DNA of 64,000 bases from Bordetella parapertussis (lineage in GTDB: Bacteria > Pseudomonadota > Gammaproteobacteria > Burkholderiales > Burkholderiaceae_C). A model generated the notes under the pieces. It did not search any database, had not been told where the DNA came from, and saw nothing but the letters and a program-made list of their open reading frames with translations. The DNA is taken from positions 1 to 64,000 of the forward strand of contig CAMDXA010000001.1 in the NCBI GenBank assembly GCA_945878065.1. The letters are read 5' to 3'. Made by a program: the position numbers and the translations under genes. How positions within the stretch are numbered: the first letter of the stretch is position 1; the number at the start of each line of letters is the position of its first letter. Below, in pieces: positions 1 through 8,489 of this stretch.

Positions 1-881
1 GCAGACGCATTGAAAGCGATGACGGCGGGCAGGAACATGGCGTTCAACGTGCCGTGGTGCAAGCGCGGGTTGATGCCGCCCAGACTGTGGCTGAGCGAAT
101 GCACGCAACCCAAACCTTTTTGAAACGCCAATGCGCCTTGCATGGATGCGCTCATCATTTGCAAGCGCGCATCCCGGTCTTGCCCATTGCGCGTGGCTTT
201 TTCAATGTTGGCCCAACCGCGTTGCAAACCATCTAAAGCAATGCCGTCAGCAGGTGGATTGAAAGCGGCTGACATGAAGGTTTCCATGCAATGTGCGATC
301 GCGTCCATGCCCGTGGCGGCGGTCATCAAAGGTGGTAAGCCCAGTGTCAAGTCGGGGTCGAGCAAGGCAGCTTTGGGTACCAGATGCCAGGAATGGAAAC
401 CGAGTTTGCGACCGTCATCCACAATGATGATGGCACCGCGTGCCACTTCGCTGCCAGTGCCGGCTGTGGTGGGAATCGCAATCAAGGGCAAGACTTTGTC
501 GGTGATACGCGCTGAACCGCCTTCAATCGTTGCGTAAGTGGTCAGCGGTCCCGGGTGGGTGGCAGCAATCGCCACGCCTTTGGCACAGTCCATGGAAGAA
601 CCGCCGCCGATAGCGATCAGGCCGTCGCAATGGTTGGCCGTGCACAAAGCGGTGGCGGCACGCACCGCAGCTTCAGTCGGGTTGGACGGAGTGCCGTCAA
701 ACACCGTGCAAGTCACACCAGGCAGTGCATCCAAAGTTTTTTGCAATAAACCAGCCGCTTTGATACCCGCGTCCGTGACAATCAATGGGCGACTGATCAG
801 GTGTTTCTGGCATTCCTCGGCCAGCCGTTGGAGCGCACCAGGTTCGATGTGAATTTGCGTGATGTAGAGAATGCTCGACAT
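1..881 (-). CDS. Iron-containing alcohol dehydrogenase, 3' end missing
   Basis: The minus strand reads from an ATG at 881 through the left edge without a stop, giving about 293 residues of a protein family usually near 380. The N-terminal half has the dinucleotide-binding signature GGGSSMDCAK near residues 91-100. Further on it carries GMDAIAH and GCVHSLSHSLGG, which supply the Asp and His metal ligands of group III Fe-dependent alcohol dehydrogenases. These enzymes oxidise alcohols or reduce aldehydes with NAD(P)H in the cytoplasm. AGAGGC lies just before the start. The gene is divergent from the thioesterase fusion, with 61 bases between them. The family is secure; the substrate is unknown. 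The metal ligands seen are intact, but the last quarter is outside the window. Confidence 0.9.
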   Translation of the reverse strand, partial: MSSILYITQIHIEPGALQRLAEECQKHLISRPLIVTDAGIKAAGLLQKTLDALPGVTCTVFDGTPSNPTEAAVRAATALCTANHCDGLIAIGGGSSMDCAKGVAIAATHPGPLTTYATIEGGSARITDKVLPLIAIPTTAGTGSEVARGAIIIVDDGRKLGFHSWHLVPKAALLDPDLTLGLPPLMTAATGMDAIAHCMETFMSAAFNPPADGIALDGLQRGWANIEKATRNGQDRDARLQMMSASMQGALAFQKGLGCVHSLSHSLGGINPRLHHGTLNAMFLPAVIAFNAS

Positions 882-942
882 GTAGTTGCCTCTAATGCGT
901 TGTAGGATGCTGCGACTTTAACGGACTCCGGCAGATAACTTT

Positions 943-1800
943 ATGCAAAAACAAGACTATCGTTTTTTTCATCCTTTGCGCGTGCGTTGGGTGGAAGTGG
1001 ACATGCAAAAAATCGTTTTCAACGGTCATTACCTGATGTACTTTGATACGGCGGTGGGTGATTATTGGCGAAGTCTGGCGCTGCCTTATGAACAAACCAT
1101 GCACGACCTGGGCGGCGATTTGTACGTGGTGAAGTCCTCCTTGGAATACAAAGCCTCAGCGGTTTACGATGATTTGCTGCACATCGGCATGCGCTGCCAG
1201 CGCATCGGCAATTCGTCCATCACTTTTCAAGCCTGTGCTTTCCGTGGCAACCAAGTGCTGGTAACAGGCGAACTGGTTTATGTGTACGCGGACCCGACCA
1301 CACAAACTTCCAAGCCGGTCCCGCAAGAACTGCGCGACACCTTGCTTGGCTTCGAGCAAGGTGAAGCCATGGTCAAGCTGCAGCTCGGCAGTTGGGGTAC
1401 TTTGAAAAATGTGGCTGGCAGCTTGCGCACCGAAGTGTTTGTCGAAGAACAAGGCGTCAGTCAGGCGTTGGAATGGGATGAAGACGATGCCCGTTCTGTG
1501 CATGCAGTACTGCGAAACCGCATGGGGTTGCCGGTTGCCACTGGTCGGCTGCTGCCTGCGGTCGAGGGTGTTTCAAAAATTGGACGCATGGCGGTCAAGC
1601 GTAAATTGCGCGGCCTGAAGTTGGGAGACCATGTATTGACGGGTTTGCTGAATGCGGCCCGCCAACGCGGTGACCGTGAAGTGGTGTTGCATGCGCAGTG
1701 CACTGCTGAGAATTTTTACCAACGGCAAGGTTTTATTCGCCGAGGCGATGTGTTCCAAGAAGCCGGCATGGACCATGTGGAAATGGCCATCACACTTTGA
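943..1800 (+). CDS. Fused acyl-CoA thioesterase (4HBT/YbgC-like) and GNAT acetyltransferase
   Basis: A 285-residue protein with two domains in one frame. Residues about 8-125 are a hotdog-fold thioesterase of the YbgC/FadM type, with VEVDMQKIVFNGHY near 17-30 holding the expected Asp and the following His. Residues about 145-285 are a GNAT acyltransferase resembling ElaA, with the acetyl-CoA loop in RKLRGLKLGDHVL and the terminal motif NFYQRQGF. The first half should hydrolyse acyl-CoA thioesters and the second should transfer an acetyl group from acetyl-CoA. No clear Shine-Dalgarno precedes the ATG. It is convergent with the patatin gene, 12 bases apart. The domain calls are firm; the reason for the fusion is inferred only. 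It may serve the neighbouring acyl-CoA catabolic genes. Confidence 0.85.
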   Translation: MQKQDYRFFHPLRVRWVEVDMQKIVFNGHYLMYFDTAVGDYWRSLALPYEQTMHDLGGDLYVVKSSLEYKASAVYDDLLHIGMRCQRIGNSSITFQACAFRGNQVLVTGELVYVYADPTTQTSKPVPQELRDTLLGFEQGEAMVKLQLGSWGTLKNVAGSLRTEVFVEEQGVSQALEWDEDDARSVHAVLRNRMGLPVATGRLLPAVEGVSKIGRMAVKRKLRGLKLGDHVLTGLLNAARQRGDREVVLHAQCTAENFYQRQGFIRRGDVFQEAGMDHVEMAITL

Positions 1801-1812
1801 CTTAACAACACA

Positions 1813-2895
1813 TCACAGAGGCTGGATGACGCCGGGATCGGGCCGGTGCAACCACTCAGCCCATTCATCCGCCAGCCTGCCGGATTCGGCGATAGCGGTT
1901 TGCCACACTTTCACCCGCCCCTTAAGGTCACCTTGGTAGGCCATGAAATCGGTGCGATCAGGCAACTTACCATGGTGCAATGTTTTCACCCAATCCGGAT
2001 GAGGTGACAACACGATGGTCGTGTCTAAAAATGGCGTTGCTGCATGACGCCACCACAATTTCTTGTCCAGCCAACCCGGCACGACGTTTTTTTGAAAATG
2101 TGGATAAAGCGTCAGTCCCTTTGCTTCTCGGTAATCCAGGTGCAAGTGGTAATCGGTGATGCCGCCATCCCAATAGGCACCCGTCGGTGCGCCTGCGATG
2201 TCGTGAACCGCATTGAGCACAAACGGGATGGAACAACTGGCTTGCATGGCATCCAAAAAATTGTCTTCACTGAGTGCGAATTGCCGGGTTGTGTAATCGA
2301 GCACACGAAAAGGCAGGGGTTGCGCATGGCCCAAAAAAGGCGAGGAGAAAACCACGCGCTCCAACCAGCCACCCATGGCACTGCGGTTGACCAGGTTGGT
2401 CAGATAAGCTGCGCCATAACCCAAGGTTCGTCGCACCGGCGTGTCACGTTTCAACAGGCCGCGACCACGCGACGTCATGACATGCAATCGGTAACGCGGG
2501 TGCTGCAACACCTTGTGTATTCGGCCGTTGTAAAACCGGTGCAAGTTGGCTGCGAAATCGTCACTCACCTGTTGTGGTGTGGGGCGATTTTGTCCGGGTG
2601 CCAACTTGTAGTCCTGATGCACATAAGCCTCTTCAAGGGCCAGCAACTCAGCCCGCGGATCGGGCAAGCACGCCGTGGCCATGCGCCATGCGCCGATAGA
2701 CGCTCCCACCAGGTCAATGGCTTGGTTGCTGCGCGGCAGCCATTGGTCAAACAAATAGCGGTCTATCGGCCCGAGTATCAACCCCTTGGGGCCGCCCGCA
2801 GCCCCGGGAATGACGCTGATGTCGTGTGGCTGCAGACCCTGTGCCTGGATATGTGCCAAGGCCTGCGGACCCGCGTGAATGCACAAGGCTTTCAT
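1813..2895 (-). CDS. Patatin-like phospholipase family protein
   Basis: A 360-residue serine hydrolase. The oxyanion-hole glycines are in GGPKG (34-38), the nucleophile Ser66 is in GASIG (64-68), and the catalytic Asp is in DGG (243-245), so the full Ser-Asp dyad of the patatin family is present. Patatins release fatty acids from lipids or other esters. There is no obvious signal peptide, so a cytoplasmic site is likely. It is the last gene of the minus-strand catabolic run, 11 bases after the upstream SDR stop, and probably shares its transcript. In that setting it may free acyl groups for CoA activation, but its real substrate cannot be read from sequence. Confidence 0.85.
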   Translation of the reverse strand: MKALCIHAGPQALAHIQAQGLQPHDISVIPGAAGGPKGLILGPIDRYLFDQWLPRSNQAIDLVGASIGAWRMATACLPDPRAELLALEEAYVHQDYKLAPGQNRPTPQQVSDDFAANLHRFYNGRIHKVLQHPRYRLHVMTSRGRGLLKRDTPVRRTLGYGAAYLTNLVNRSAMGGWLERVVFSSPFLGHAQPLPFRVLDYTTRQFALSEDNFLDAMQASCSIPFVLNAVHDIAGAPTGAYWDGGITDYHLHLDYREAKGLTLYPHFQKNVVPGWLDKKLWWRHAATPFLDTTIVLSPHPDWVKTLHHGKLPDRTDFMAYQGDLKGRVKVWQTAIAESGRLADEWAEWLHRPDPGVIQPL

Positions 2896-2906
2896 GGATC
2901 AAGGAC

Positions 2907-3812
2907 TCAGTGACCGCGCAAAGCCTGTTTCAATTGAATGCCAATATCCTGGCGTTCGGCAAACGGGTCGGGCGGGTTGGTGCCGGTCACGATGGCATCA
3001 AACCGTGTTTTGGCGTTGCCCAGCGCTTTGGGGTGGCTGTAAATATAAAACTGGTTCAGGCGTATCCCGTCAAACACCATTTGCGCGACTTGTGCCGCGC
3101 TGACCTTGCCGCTGCCGACTGCTTTGTCGCTCATGGCCTGCCCGATGAGTTGGCTTTGTGTGGGCTTTGCTGCTGCCAAGTGGCCGGGACGGTTTCTTTC
3201 GCTTTGGTTGATACCTGTCGGCACAAAGTAGGGGCACAACACACTCGCGCTGATCTGGTCAGTGACCAAATTCAAATCTTGAAACAAAGTTTCTGTGAGA
3301 GACACCACCGCGTGTTTGGTGACGTTGTAAATGCCCATGTTCGGCGGTGTCAGCAAACCCGCCATGCTGGCCGTGTTGACGATATGGCCTTGCCAATGCG
3401 GGTCTTGCTTGGCAGCTTCCAGCATCATGGGTGTGAACAAACGTACGCCATGAATCACACCCCACAGGTTCACACCGAGCAGCCATTCCCAGTCTTGCAC
3501 CGAGTTTTCCCAAACCAGTCCGCCAGCGCCCACCCCTGCGTTGTTGAATACAAAATGCGGCGCACCAAAACGCTCTTTCACGTCGTTGGCCAGGGTTTGC
3601 ATGTCGTCGGCGTTCGACACATCGACGCGCTTGGCCATGACTTGCACACCCAGCGCTTTCATTTCATCGTGAGCGGTTTTGAGCGCGTCTTTTTGCACAT
3701 CGACCAGCACCAAATTCATGCCGAGTGACGCGCCTATGCGGGCGCATTCCAAACCGAAACCGGATGCGCCGCCGGTCAATACAGCTGTTTTGCCTTTGAA
3801 GTCTGTGATCAT
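2907..3812 (-). CDS. Short-chain dehydrogenase/reductase (SDR)
   Basis: A 301-residue classical SDR. The cofactor loop TGGASGFG lies at 13-20, NNAG at 90-93, a Ser near 149, and the catalytic pair Tyr162/Lys166 in YNVTK. It should interconvert an alcohol and a ketone with NAD(P)H in the cytoplasm. Asp38 at the end of the second beta strand (LVLVDVQ) suggests NAD rather than NADP. Its ATG overlaps the stop of the upstream GST-like gene in ATGA, so the two are translationally coupled. The C-terminal part is longer than that of 250-residue SDRs, as in the CFEG-like extended members. The substrate is unknown; the context suggests hydroxyacyl or carbonyl intermediates of the catabolic cluster. Confidence 0.88.
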   Translation of the reverse strand: MITDFKGKTAVLTGGASGFGLECARIGASLGMNLVLVDVQKDALKTAHDEMKALGVQVMAKRVDVSNADDMQTLANDVKERFGAPHFVFNNAGVGAGGLVWENSVQDWEWLLGVNLWGVIHGVRLFTPMMLEAAKQDPHWQGHIVNTASMAGLLTPPNMGIYNVTKHAVVSLTETLFQDLNLVTDQISASVLCPYFVPTGINQSERNRPGHLAAAKPTQSQLIGQAMSDKAVGSGKVSAAQVAQMVFDGIRLNQFYIYSHPKALGNAKTRFDAIVTGTNPPDPFAERQDIGIQLKQALRGH

Positions 3813-4735
3813 GCGTCCACCTTTTTCATGATGAAGCCCATGCGCGGGAAGTGCACATGTACCGTTCCTGTCAGCGGGTCACTGCGCTCCAAGGTCAAGC
3901 GAGTGCGTGTGGCGGCCACGAGTTTGCCCTGCGTGGGCTCGGTGCCAAAACTGTCCGCGGCCACGGTGACTTGTGTGCCTAATGGAAAACCGTGCTCGTC
4001 TTGGAACACATCATCCGTCAGGGGGACGGGCTGCGCGTTCTTGGCAGCTTGAATGGCATCTGCGGCAGTGAGGGCGTGTTCCTTGCCGTGTCCGAACGCT
4101 GACATGCGCTTGTACCAATCGCGCACCAGTGGTGTGGCATCCAAAATGCTGTCGATCACAGGTACTTTGGCGATGGTGAACCATACCGAGTGGTAAACAG
4201 AAAAATCCGCCAGACAAGGTGTGTCGCCCAATAAAAACGCATGGTCCTCCAACATGCTGGAGATGCGACGCAAATGGCTTTTGTACATGGCCGTGGCATC
4301 AGCCGCTGGCATGCGTGCACCACCGCCCCGCATGGCTTGTCGGTCAGCGGCAAAAATCTTCACCACATCTTCAGGCATGGTGCCCATGACATGTTGCGCC
4401 CCCTTGGGTTGAAAGTTGTAAGCCATGGCCACGGGGAACAATAAGGTGTCAGCCCATTGCGCCAAGCTGCGCACCAGACCTTTGGGTGCTGCGTTGTAGA
4501 GCGATGGTGCTGGTGCCATGTGCTCCAACACATCGCATATCAAAGCAGTGTCGCAATAAATGTCTGCGCCGATTTGCAGCACAGGCGTTTTGCGGTAGCC
4601 GCCGGTCAAAGGCATCAAATCAGGTTTGGGCATGACCATGGGAATGTGCACGCCTTGCCAAGCGATGTTTTTGTAGCCGAAGATAAGCCGGATTTTTTCG
4701 GCAAACGGCGATGTGGGGTAATGGTGAAGAATCAT
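3809..4735 (-). CDS. Glutathione S-transferase family protein with extra C-terminal domain
   Basis: A 308-residue protein. Residues 1-80 match a thioredoxin-fold GST N-terminal domain, with SPFAEKIR in the active-site turn and YRKTPVLQIG near the cis-Pro that binds the glutathione backbone. Residues about 95-205 form the all-alpha GST domain. Residues about 220-308 are additional: a segment rich in Val, Thr and Gly that looks beta-stranded and ends with HFPRMGFIMKKVDA. Ordinary GSTs stop near 210-230. The start lies 6 bases downstream of the MDR reductase stop. It may conjugate, reduce or isomerise an intermediate of the catabolic cluster. The GST fold is secure, the role of the tail is not. 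Confidence 0.82.
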   Translation of the reverse strand: MILHHYPTSPFAEKIRLIFGYKNIAWQGVHIPMVMPKPDLMPLTGGYRKTPVLQIGADIYCDTALICDVLEHMAPAPSLYNAAPKGLVRSLAQWADTLLFPVAMAYNFQPKGAQHVMGTMPEDVVKIFAADRQAMRGGGARMPAADATAMYKSHLRRISSMLEDHAFLLGDTPCLADFSVYHSVWFTIAKVPVIDSILDATPLVRDWYKRMSAFGHGKEHALTAADAIQAAKNAQPVPLTDDVFQDEHGFPLGTQVTVAADSFGTEPTQGKLVAATRTRLTLERSDPLTGTVHVHFPRMGFIMKKVDA

Positions 4736-4741
4736 GCGGCC

Positions 4742-5755
4742 TCAGATCTTGACGACTTGCTTGCCGAAATTTTTGCCCTTGAGCAAACCGAAAAACGCTT
4801 CTGGTGCATTCGCCAAACCCTGCGCCACGGTTTCACGCGGCTTGAACTTTCCGCTGCCAACCAACTCACCGAGTTCTTTCAAAGCGACCGGCCAATCGGC
4901 GGGATGTTCGCTGACGATAAAGCCTTGCACCTTCATGCGGTTGACCAAAATCAGCGATGGGTTGGCCATCGGTATTGGGTTGCCGTTGTAGCCGGAGATC
5001 ATGCCGCAGACCGCAATGCTGCTGAAATGGTTCATGCGCAACATGACGGCGTCGAGCACCATGTCGCCGACATTTTCAAAATGGCCGTCAATGCCGTCTG
5101 GACAGACTTCTTTCAAGGCTTTGGACAGCGACAAATAATCGCTGTGCAGTTTGTAATCGATGCAGGCATCGAAGCCGAGTTCGTTGGTGACGTAATCGCA
5201 TTTGTCTTTGCCGCCTGCGATACCAATGACGCGGCAACCGCGTGCTTTGGCCAATGCGCCAAAAGCGCTGCCCACCGCTCCGCTGGCGGCACTCACCGTC
5301 AGCGTTTGACCGGCCTTGGGTTCGATGATGCGCACCAAGCCGTGCCAGGCAGTCACGCCGGGCATACCGACAGCGCCTAAAAAGTGACTGATAGGTACAT
5401 GCGTGGTGTCTATCTTGCGCAGCATGCCAGGCGTGTCAGCATCCACCACACTGTAGGTTTGCCAGCCACCCATGCCGACCACTTTGTCGCCTGCGGCAAA
5501 CCCGGGATGGCGGCTTTCCACCACTTCGCCGACCGTGCCGCCGATCATCACGCTGTTGAGCGGTTGCGGCAAGGTATAGCTTTTCACATCGTTCATGCGA
5601 CCGCGCATGTAGGGGTCGAGGCTCAGGTATTCGTGTTTGACCAGCACTTGCTTGTCTTGCAACGCAGGAGTGTCCAAGGTGAGCAATTGAAAATTCTCGG
5701 CAAGAGGTTCACCCTTGGGGCGGCTGACCAAATGGACTTGCGGATTGTGTGGCAT
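4742..5755 (-). CDS. NADP-dependent MDR oxidoreductase (CurA/prostaglandin reductase type)
   Basis: A 337-residue medium-chain reductase without zinc ligands. DPYMRGRM near residue 50 is the hallmark of the CurA/PTGR/leukotriene B4 dehydrogenase branch, and SAASGAVGS is the NADPH-binding loop. These enzymes reduce the C=C bond of alpha,beta-unsaturated aldehydes and ketones. The reading frame stays open for 93 more codons upstream, but those are basic, non-homologous and overlap the neighbouring SDR. The ATG at 5755 has GGAG seven bases ahead and begins MPHNPQVHLVSRP, as in homologues, so I place the start there. It sits between an SDR and the GST-like gene in the catabolic run. Function is secure at family level only. 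Confidence 0.88.
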   Translation of the reverse strand: MPHNPQVHLVSRPKGEPLAENFQLLTLDTPALQDKQVLVKHEYLSLDPYMRGRMNDVKSYTLPQPLNSVMIGGTVGEVVESRHPGFAAGDKVVGMGGWQTYSVVDADTPGMLRKIDTTHVPISHFLGAVGMPGVTAWHGLVRIIEPKAGQTLTVSAASGAVGSAFGALAKARGCRVIGIAGGKDKCDYVTNELGFDACIDYKLHSDYLSLSKALKEVCPDGIDGHFENVGDMVLDAVMLRMNHFSSIAVCGMISGYNGNPIPMANPSLILVNRMKVQGFIVSEHPADWPVALKELGELVGSGKFKPRETVAQGLANAPEAFFGLLKGKNFGKQVVKI

Positions 5756-5790
5756 GCGTATCTCCAGAAATGTTGAAATGGGTGAATGAA

Positions 5791-6582
5791 TTAACCGCCA
5801 GAAATGCAACTGACGCCGCCATCGACTGCCAGCCATTGGCCGGTGATGTGTTTGCCAGCATCTGATGCGTACAACAAGGCCAGGCCTTTGAGGTCTTCGT
5901 CGTCGCCTAATCTGCGCAAGGGAGCGTGTGCTGCCATGTTTTCTTCGCCCATGTTTTTCAATAAACCAGCGGTCATTTTGCTGGGGAAAAACCCTGGGCA
6001 AATCGCGTTCACACGTATACCGTGTTCGCCCCACTCGCCTGCCAGCGCGCGGGTGAAATTGATGACTGCGGCTTTGGAGGTGTTGTAGGCCAGGGTTTTC
6101 ATGCCGCTGGGGTTGCCGCCTAAACCTGCAATGGAAGCCACATTGATGATGCTGCCGCCGTGGCGTGGAATCATGCTGTGCTTTCCTATGTATTGGCTCA
6201 AAATGAAATAGCCGCGCACGTTCAGGTTCATGACCTTGTCCCAGGCTTCAATCGGGTGGTCTTCAGCAGGCGCGCCCCAGGCGGCTCCAGCGTTGTTCAC
6301 CAGAATATCCACATGACCGAATGCCTTGAGTGTTTCTGCAGCCAAGCGGTGAATGTCTTTTTCATCCGCGCAATCAGCGGCAATCCATTGCACGTCAATG
6401 CCTGCGGCTTTCAATTCAGCAGCGGAAGATTCAAGGTCGGACGCTTTGCGCGAACTCAGCATGATGCGTGCACCGGCTTCACCCAGCGACTGCGCGAGTT
6501 GCAGCCCGAGTCCGCGCGAGCCGCCGGTGACCAAAGCGGTCTTGCCTGTCAAAACAAAAAGTTGTTTTACTGTGCGTGTCAT
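5791..6582 (-). CDS. SDR family oxidoreductase (3-oxoacyl-ACP reductase-like)
   Basis: A 263-residue classical SDR with TGGSRGLG at 19-26, NNAG at 96-99, a Ser near 150, and Tyr166/Lys170 in YNTSK. SSRK after the second beta strand (Arg45, Lys46) favours NADPH. The end, ITGQWLAVDGGVSCISGG, is the usual SDR finish. It probably reduces or oxidises a keto/hydroxy group on a CoA-linked or free acid. GGAA lies about eight bases before the ATG. It follows the acyl-CoA dehydrogenase by 27 bases and precedes the MDR reductase by 35, in the same direction. The substrate is not deducible from sequence. Confidence 0.88.
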   Translation of the reverse strand: MTRTVKQLFVLTGKTALVTGGSRGLGLQLAQSLGEAGARIMLSSRKASDLESSAAELKAAGIDVQWIAADCADEKDIHRLAAETLKAFGHVDILVNNAGAAWGAPAEDHPIEAWDKVMNLNVRGYFILSQYIGKHSMIPRHGGSIINVASIAGLGGNPSGMKTLAYNTSKAAVINFTRALAGEWGEHGIRVNAICPGFFPSKMTAGLLKNMGEENMAAHAPLRRLGDDEDLKGLALLYASDAGKHITGQWLAVDGGVSCISGG

Positions 6583-6609
6583 GGTGTGTTTCCGTTCAAA
6601 AAAAGTGGA

Positions 6610-8424
6610 TCAAAAAGCGTCTTCAGGCATATCGGCGCAAGTGGCGTCTTGGGACCGCACCACGTTCAGCCAAGCACCGGTTTTCGGTAATTCGTAATTG
6701 AAAAAATACTGGCAGGCTTGTCTTCTTCCACGGCTGGCAGCGTCATCAGCTTGGCTGGACAGCGACACATCTAACCATATCCACGCCAGCACGGTGTGAC
6801 CAAAGGCTTGCATATAGGGCACCGCATTCGCCAACGACAAGGCCGGGTTGTCGCCTTGCCAAGCATCGCCCGTGGCTTGAACCACATGCGCCCATGCGTT
6901 TTGCAGCGCTGTGGCTTGTTGTTTTTGAATGTCCGTCGTCGCGTGTTGGCACGTGACTTGGATGCGCTGACCCAGCAATTGCAAACCCAATCCCTTGTCA
7001 AGCAACACTTTGCGTCCCAGCAAATCCATGGCCTGAATACCGTGTGTGCCTTCGTGGATCATGTTCAAGCGGTTGTCGCGCCAGTATTGCTCGACCGGGA
7101 AATCTCGCGTGTAGCCATAACCGCCGTGTATTTGTATCGCCAGACTGTTGGCCTCTAAACACCATTCGCTGGGCCAGCTTTTCACGATAGGTGTCAGCAC
7201 TTCAAGCAACCATTGCGCTTCGTGTTGCTGTGCTTTGTCACCGGTATGCAATTCATCAACCAAGCGTGCGCAGTACACGCCAAGCGCCAACGCGCCTTCA
7301 CCATAGGCTTTTTGCGCCAGCAGCATGCGCTTGATGTCAGCATGCTCAATCAAACGCACAGGTGGCTGAGATGCGTCTTTGCCTGCGGGCCCGACCGGTC
7401 TGCCTTGAGTGCGTGTGCGGGCATAGTCCAGCGATGCGTAGTACCCGGCCAAGCCGAGCATGGTCGCAGCCAAGCCCACACCGATGCGCGCTTCGTTCAT
7501 CATGTGGAACATGCATTTCAAACCTTGGCCCGGTTGGCCCACCAAGTAACCGATGGCACCTGCACTGCCGCGCACCGGGTAGCGGCCTTCGCCGAAATTC
7601 AATAAGGTGTTGACGGTGCCGCGCCAGCCAAGTTTGTGGTTCAAGCCCGCCAATGCCACATCGTTGCGTTCACCGGTCAATTCACCCTCTGTGTTGACCA
7701 AATGCTTGGGCACGATGAACAAAGAAATGCCTTTGGTGCCGGGAAGGGTTTTCCCATCGGGACCAGGGATTTTGGCCAACACCAAGTGGATGATGTTTTC
7801 TGTCAGTTCGTGGTCACCGGTGGAGATCCACATTTTGTTACCGCGCAGTCGGTATCGGGCACCCAGTGGGTCGTCTGCATGGTCGGCACCGTCGGGCGTG
7901 GCGCGGGTGGCGACATCCGACAAGGACGAACCTGCTTGCGGCTCTGACAAGCACATGGTGCCCGCAAAACGGCCGGAGAATTCATTCAACGCAAACACTT
8001 GTTTTTGCAGATCGCTGCCATGCGCCATCAACAAATTGGCGTTACCCACGGTCAACATGCTGGCCCCGATGCTGACTGAAGCACAGGCGAAAAATGCGTT
8101 CGCTGCCGCTTCCACGGTGTAAGGCAATTGCATGCCGCCGATCTCGTAGTCTTGCGCGGCGCTGAGCATGCCGCTGGCTGCATACGCATTCAAAGCCTCT
8201 TGGGTACAAGCAGGCAATATGACTTTCTCGCCATCAAACGCAGGCTCTTGTATATCCACGGTGCGGTTGAACGGCGCGTATTTTTCACGCGCGATACGTT
8301 CGCAAGTGTCAAGCACGGCATCAAAGGTTTCACGCGAATGGTCAGCAAAACGCTCACGTGTTTGTAAGCCCTCTGTATGTAGCCATTCGTAGAGTAAAAA
8401 ATCGACAGTGTTGCGCAGGGACAT
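6610..8424 (-). CDS. Acyl-CoA dehydrogenase with C-terminal extension domain
   Basis: A 604-residue flavoenzyme that introduces the alpha,beta double bond into acyl-CoA, passing electrons to ETF. It shows the FAD-site segment GTMCLSEPQAGSSLSD, the region GNKMWISTGDHEL, and the catalytic Glu in MIHEGTHGIQAMDLLGRK near residue 440. An additional alpha-helical domain follows (about 465-604), as in the AidB/FadE5-like long acyl-CoA dehydrogenases, against about 380 residues for short ones. The ATG at 8424 lies only 12 to 17 bases after a strong intrinsic terminator, and the ribosome site is weak (AAAGTC), so expression of this gene and those after it may be damped or separately promoted. The family call is firm; acyl chain preference is unknown. 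Confidence 0.93.
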   Translation of the reverse strand: MSLRNTVDFLLYEWLHTEGLQTRERFADHSRETFDAVLDTCERIAREKYAPFNRTVDIQEPAFDGEKVILPACTQEALNAYAASGMLSAAQDYEIGGMQLPYTVEAAANAFFACASVSIGASMLTVGNANLLMAHGSDLQKQVFALNEFSGRFAGTMCLSEPQAGSSLSDVATRATPDGADHADDPLGARYRLRGNKMWISTGDHELTENIIHLVLAKIPGPDGKTLPGTKGISLFIVPKHLVNTEGELTGERNDVALAGLNHKLGWRGTVNTLLNFGEGRYPVRGSAGAIGYLVGQPGQGLKCMFHMMNEARIGVGLAATMLGLAGYYASLDYARTRTQGRPVGPAGKDASQPPVRLIEHADIKRMLLAQKAYGEGALALGVYCARLVDELHTGDKAQQHEAQWLLEVLTPIVKSWPSEWCLEANSLAIQIHGGYGYTRDFPVEQYWRDNRLNMIHEGTHGIQAMDLLGRKVLLDKGLGLQLLGQRIQVTCQHATTDIQKQQATALQNAWAHVVQATGDAWQGDNPALSLANAVPYMQAFGHTVLAWIWLDVSLSSQADDAASRGRRQACQYFFNYELPKTGAWLNVVRSQDATCADMPEDAF

Positions 8425-8435
8425 GGGGTGACTTT

Positions 8436-8467
8436 AAAAGAAAAAAACCCGTCACGGTGGACGGGTT
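8436..8467 (-). terminator. Rho-independent terminator between thiolase and acyl-CoA dehydrogenase genes
   Basis: Read on the minus strand, AACCCGTC and GACGGGTT form an 8-bp stem (8467-8460 with 8453-8446) around a six-base loop, followed by a run of T residues to about 8441. It lies after the thiolase stop at 8490 and immediately before the acyl-CoA dehydrogenase ATG at 8424, so it should end or attenuate the upstream transcript. Confidence 0.85.
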
Positions 8468-8489
8468 GTCTTGTGGATGACTGCCAGGC

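Noticed and set aside
2044..2913. Long open frame on the plus strand opposite the patatin gene
   Set aside because: It is a shadow of the patatin coding strand, lacks family motifs and has a composition rich in Arg, Cys and His typical of antisense frames.
5756..6034. N-terminal extension of the MDR reductase frame
   Set aside because: The extra residues overlap the SDR gene, are very basic and do not resemble homologues; the ATG at 5755 has a good ribosome site.
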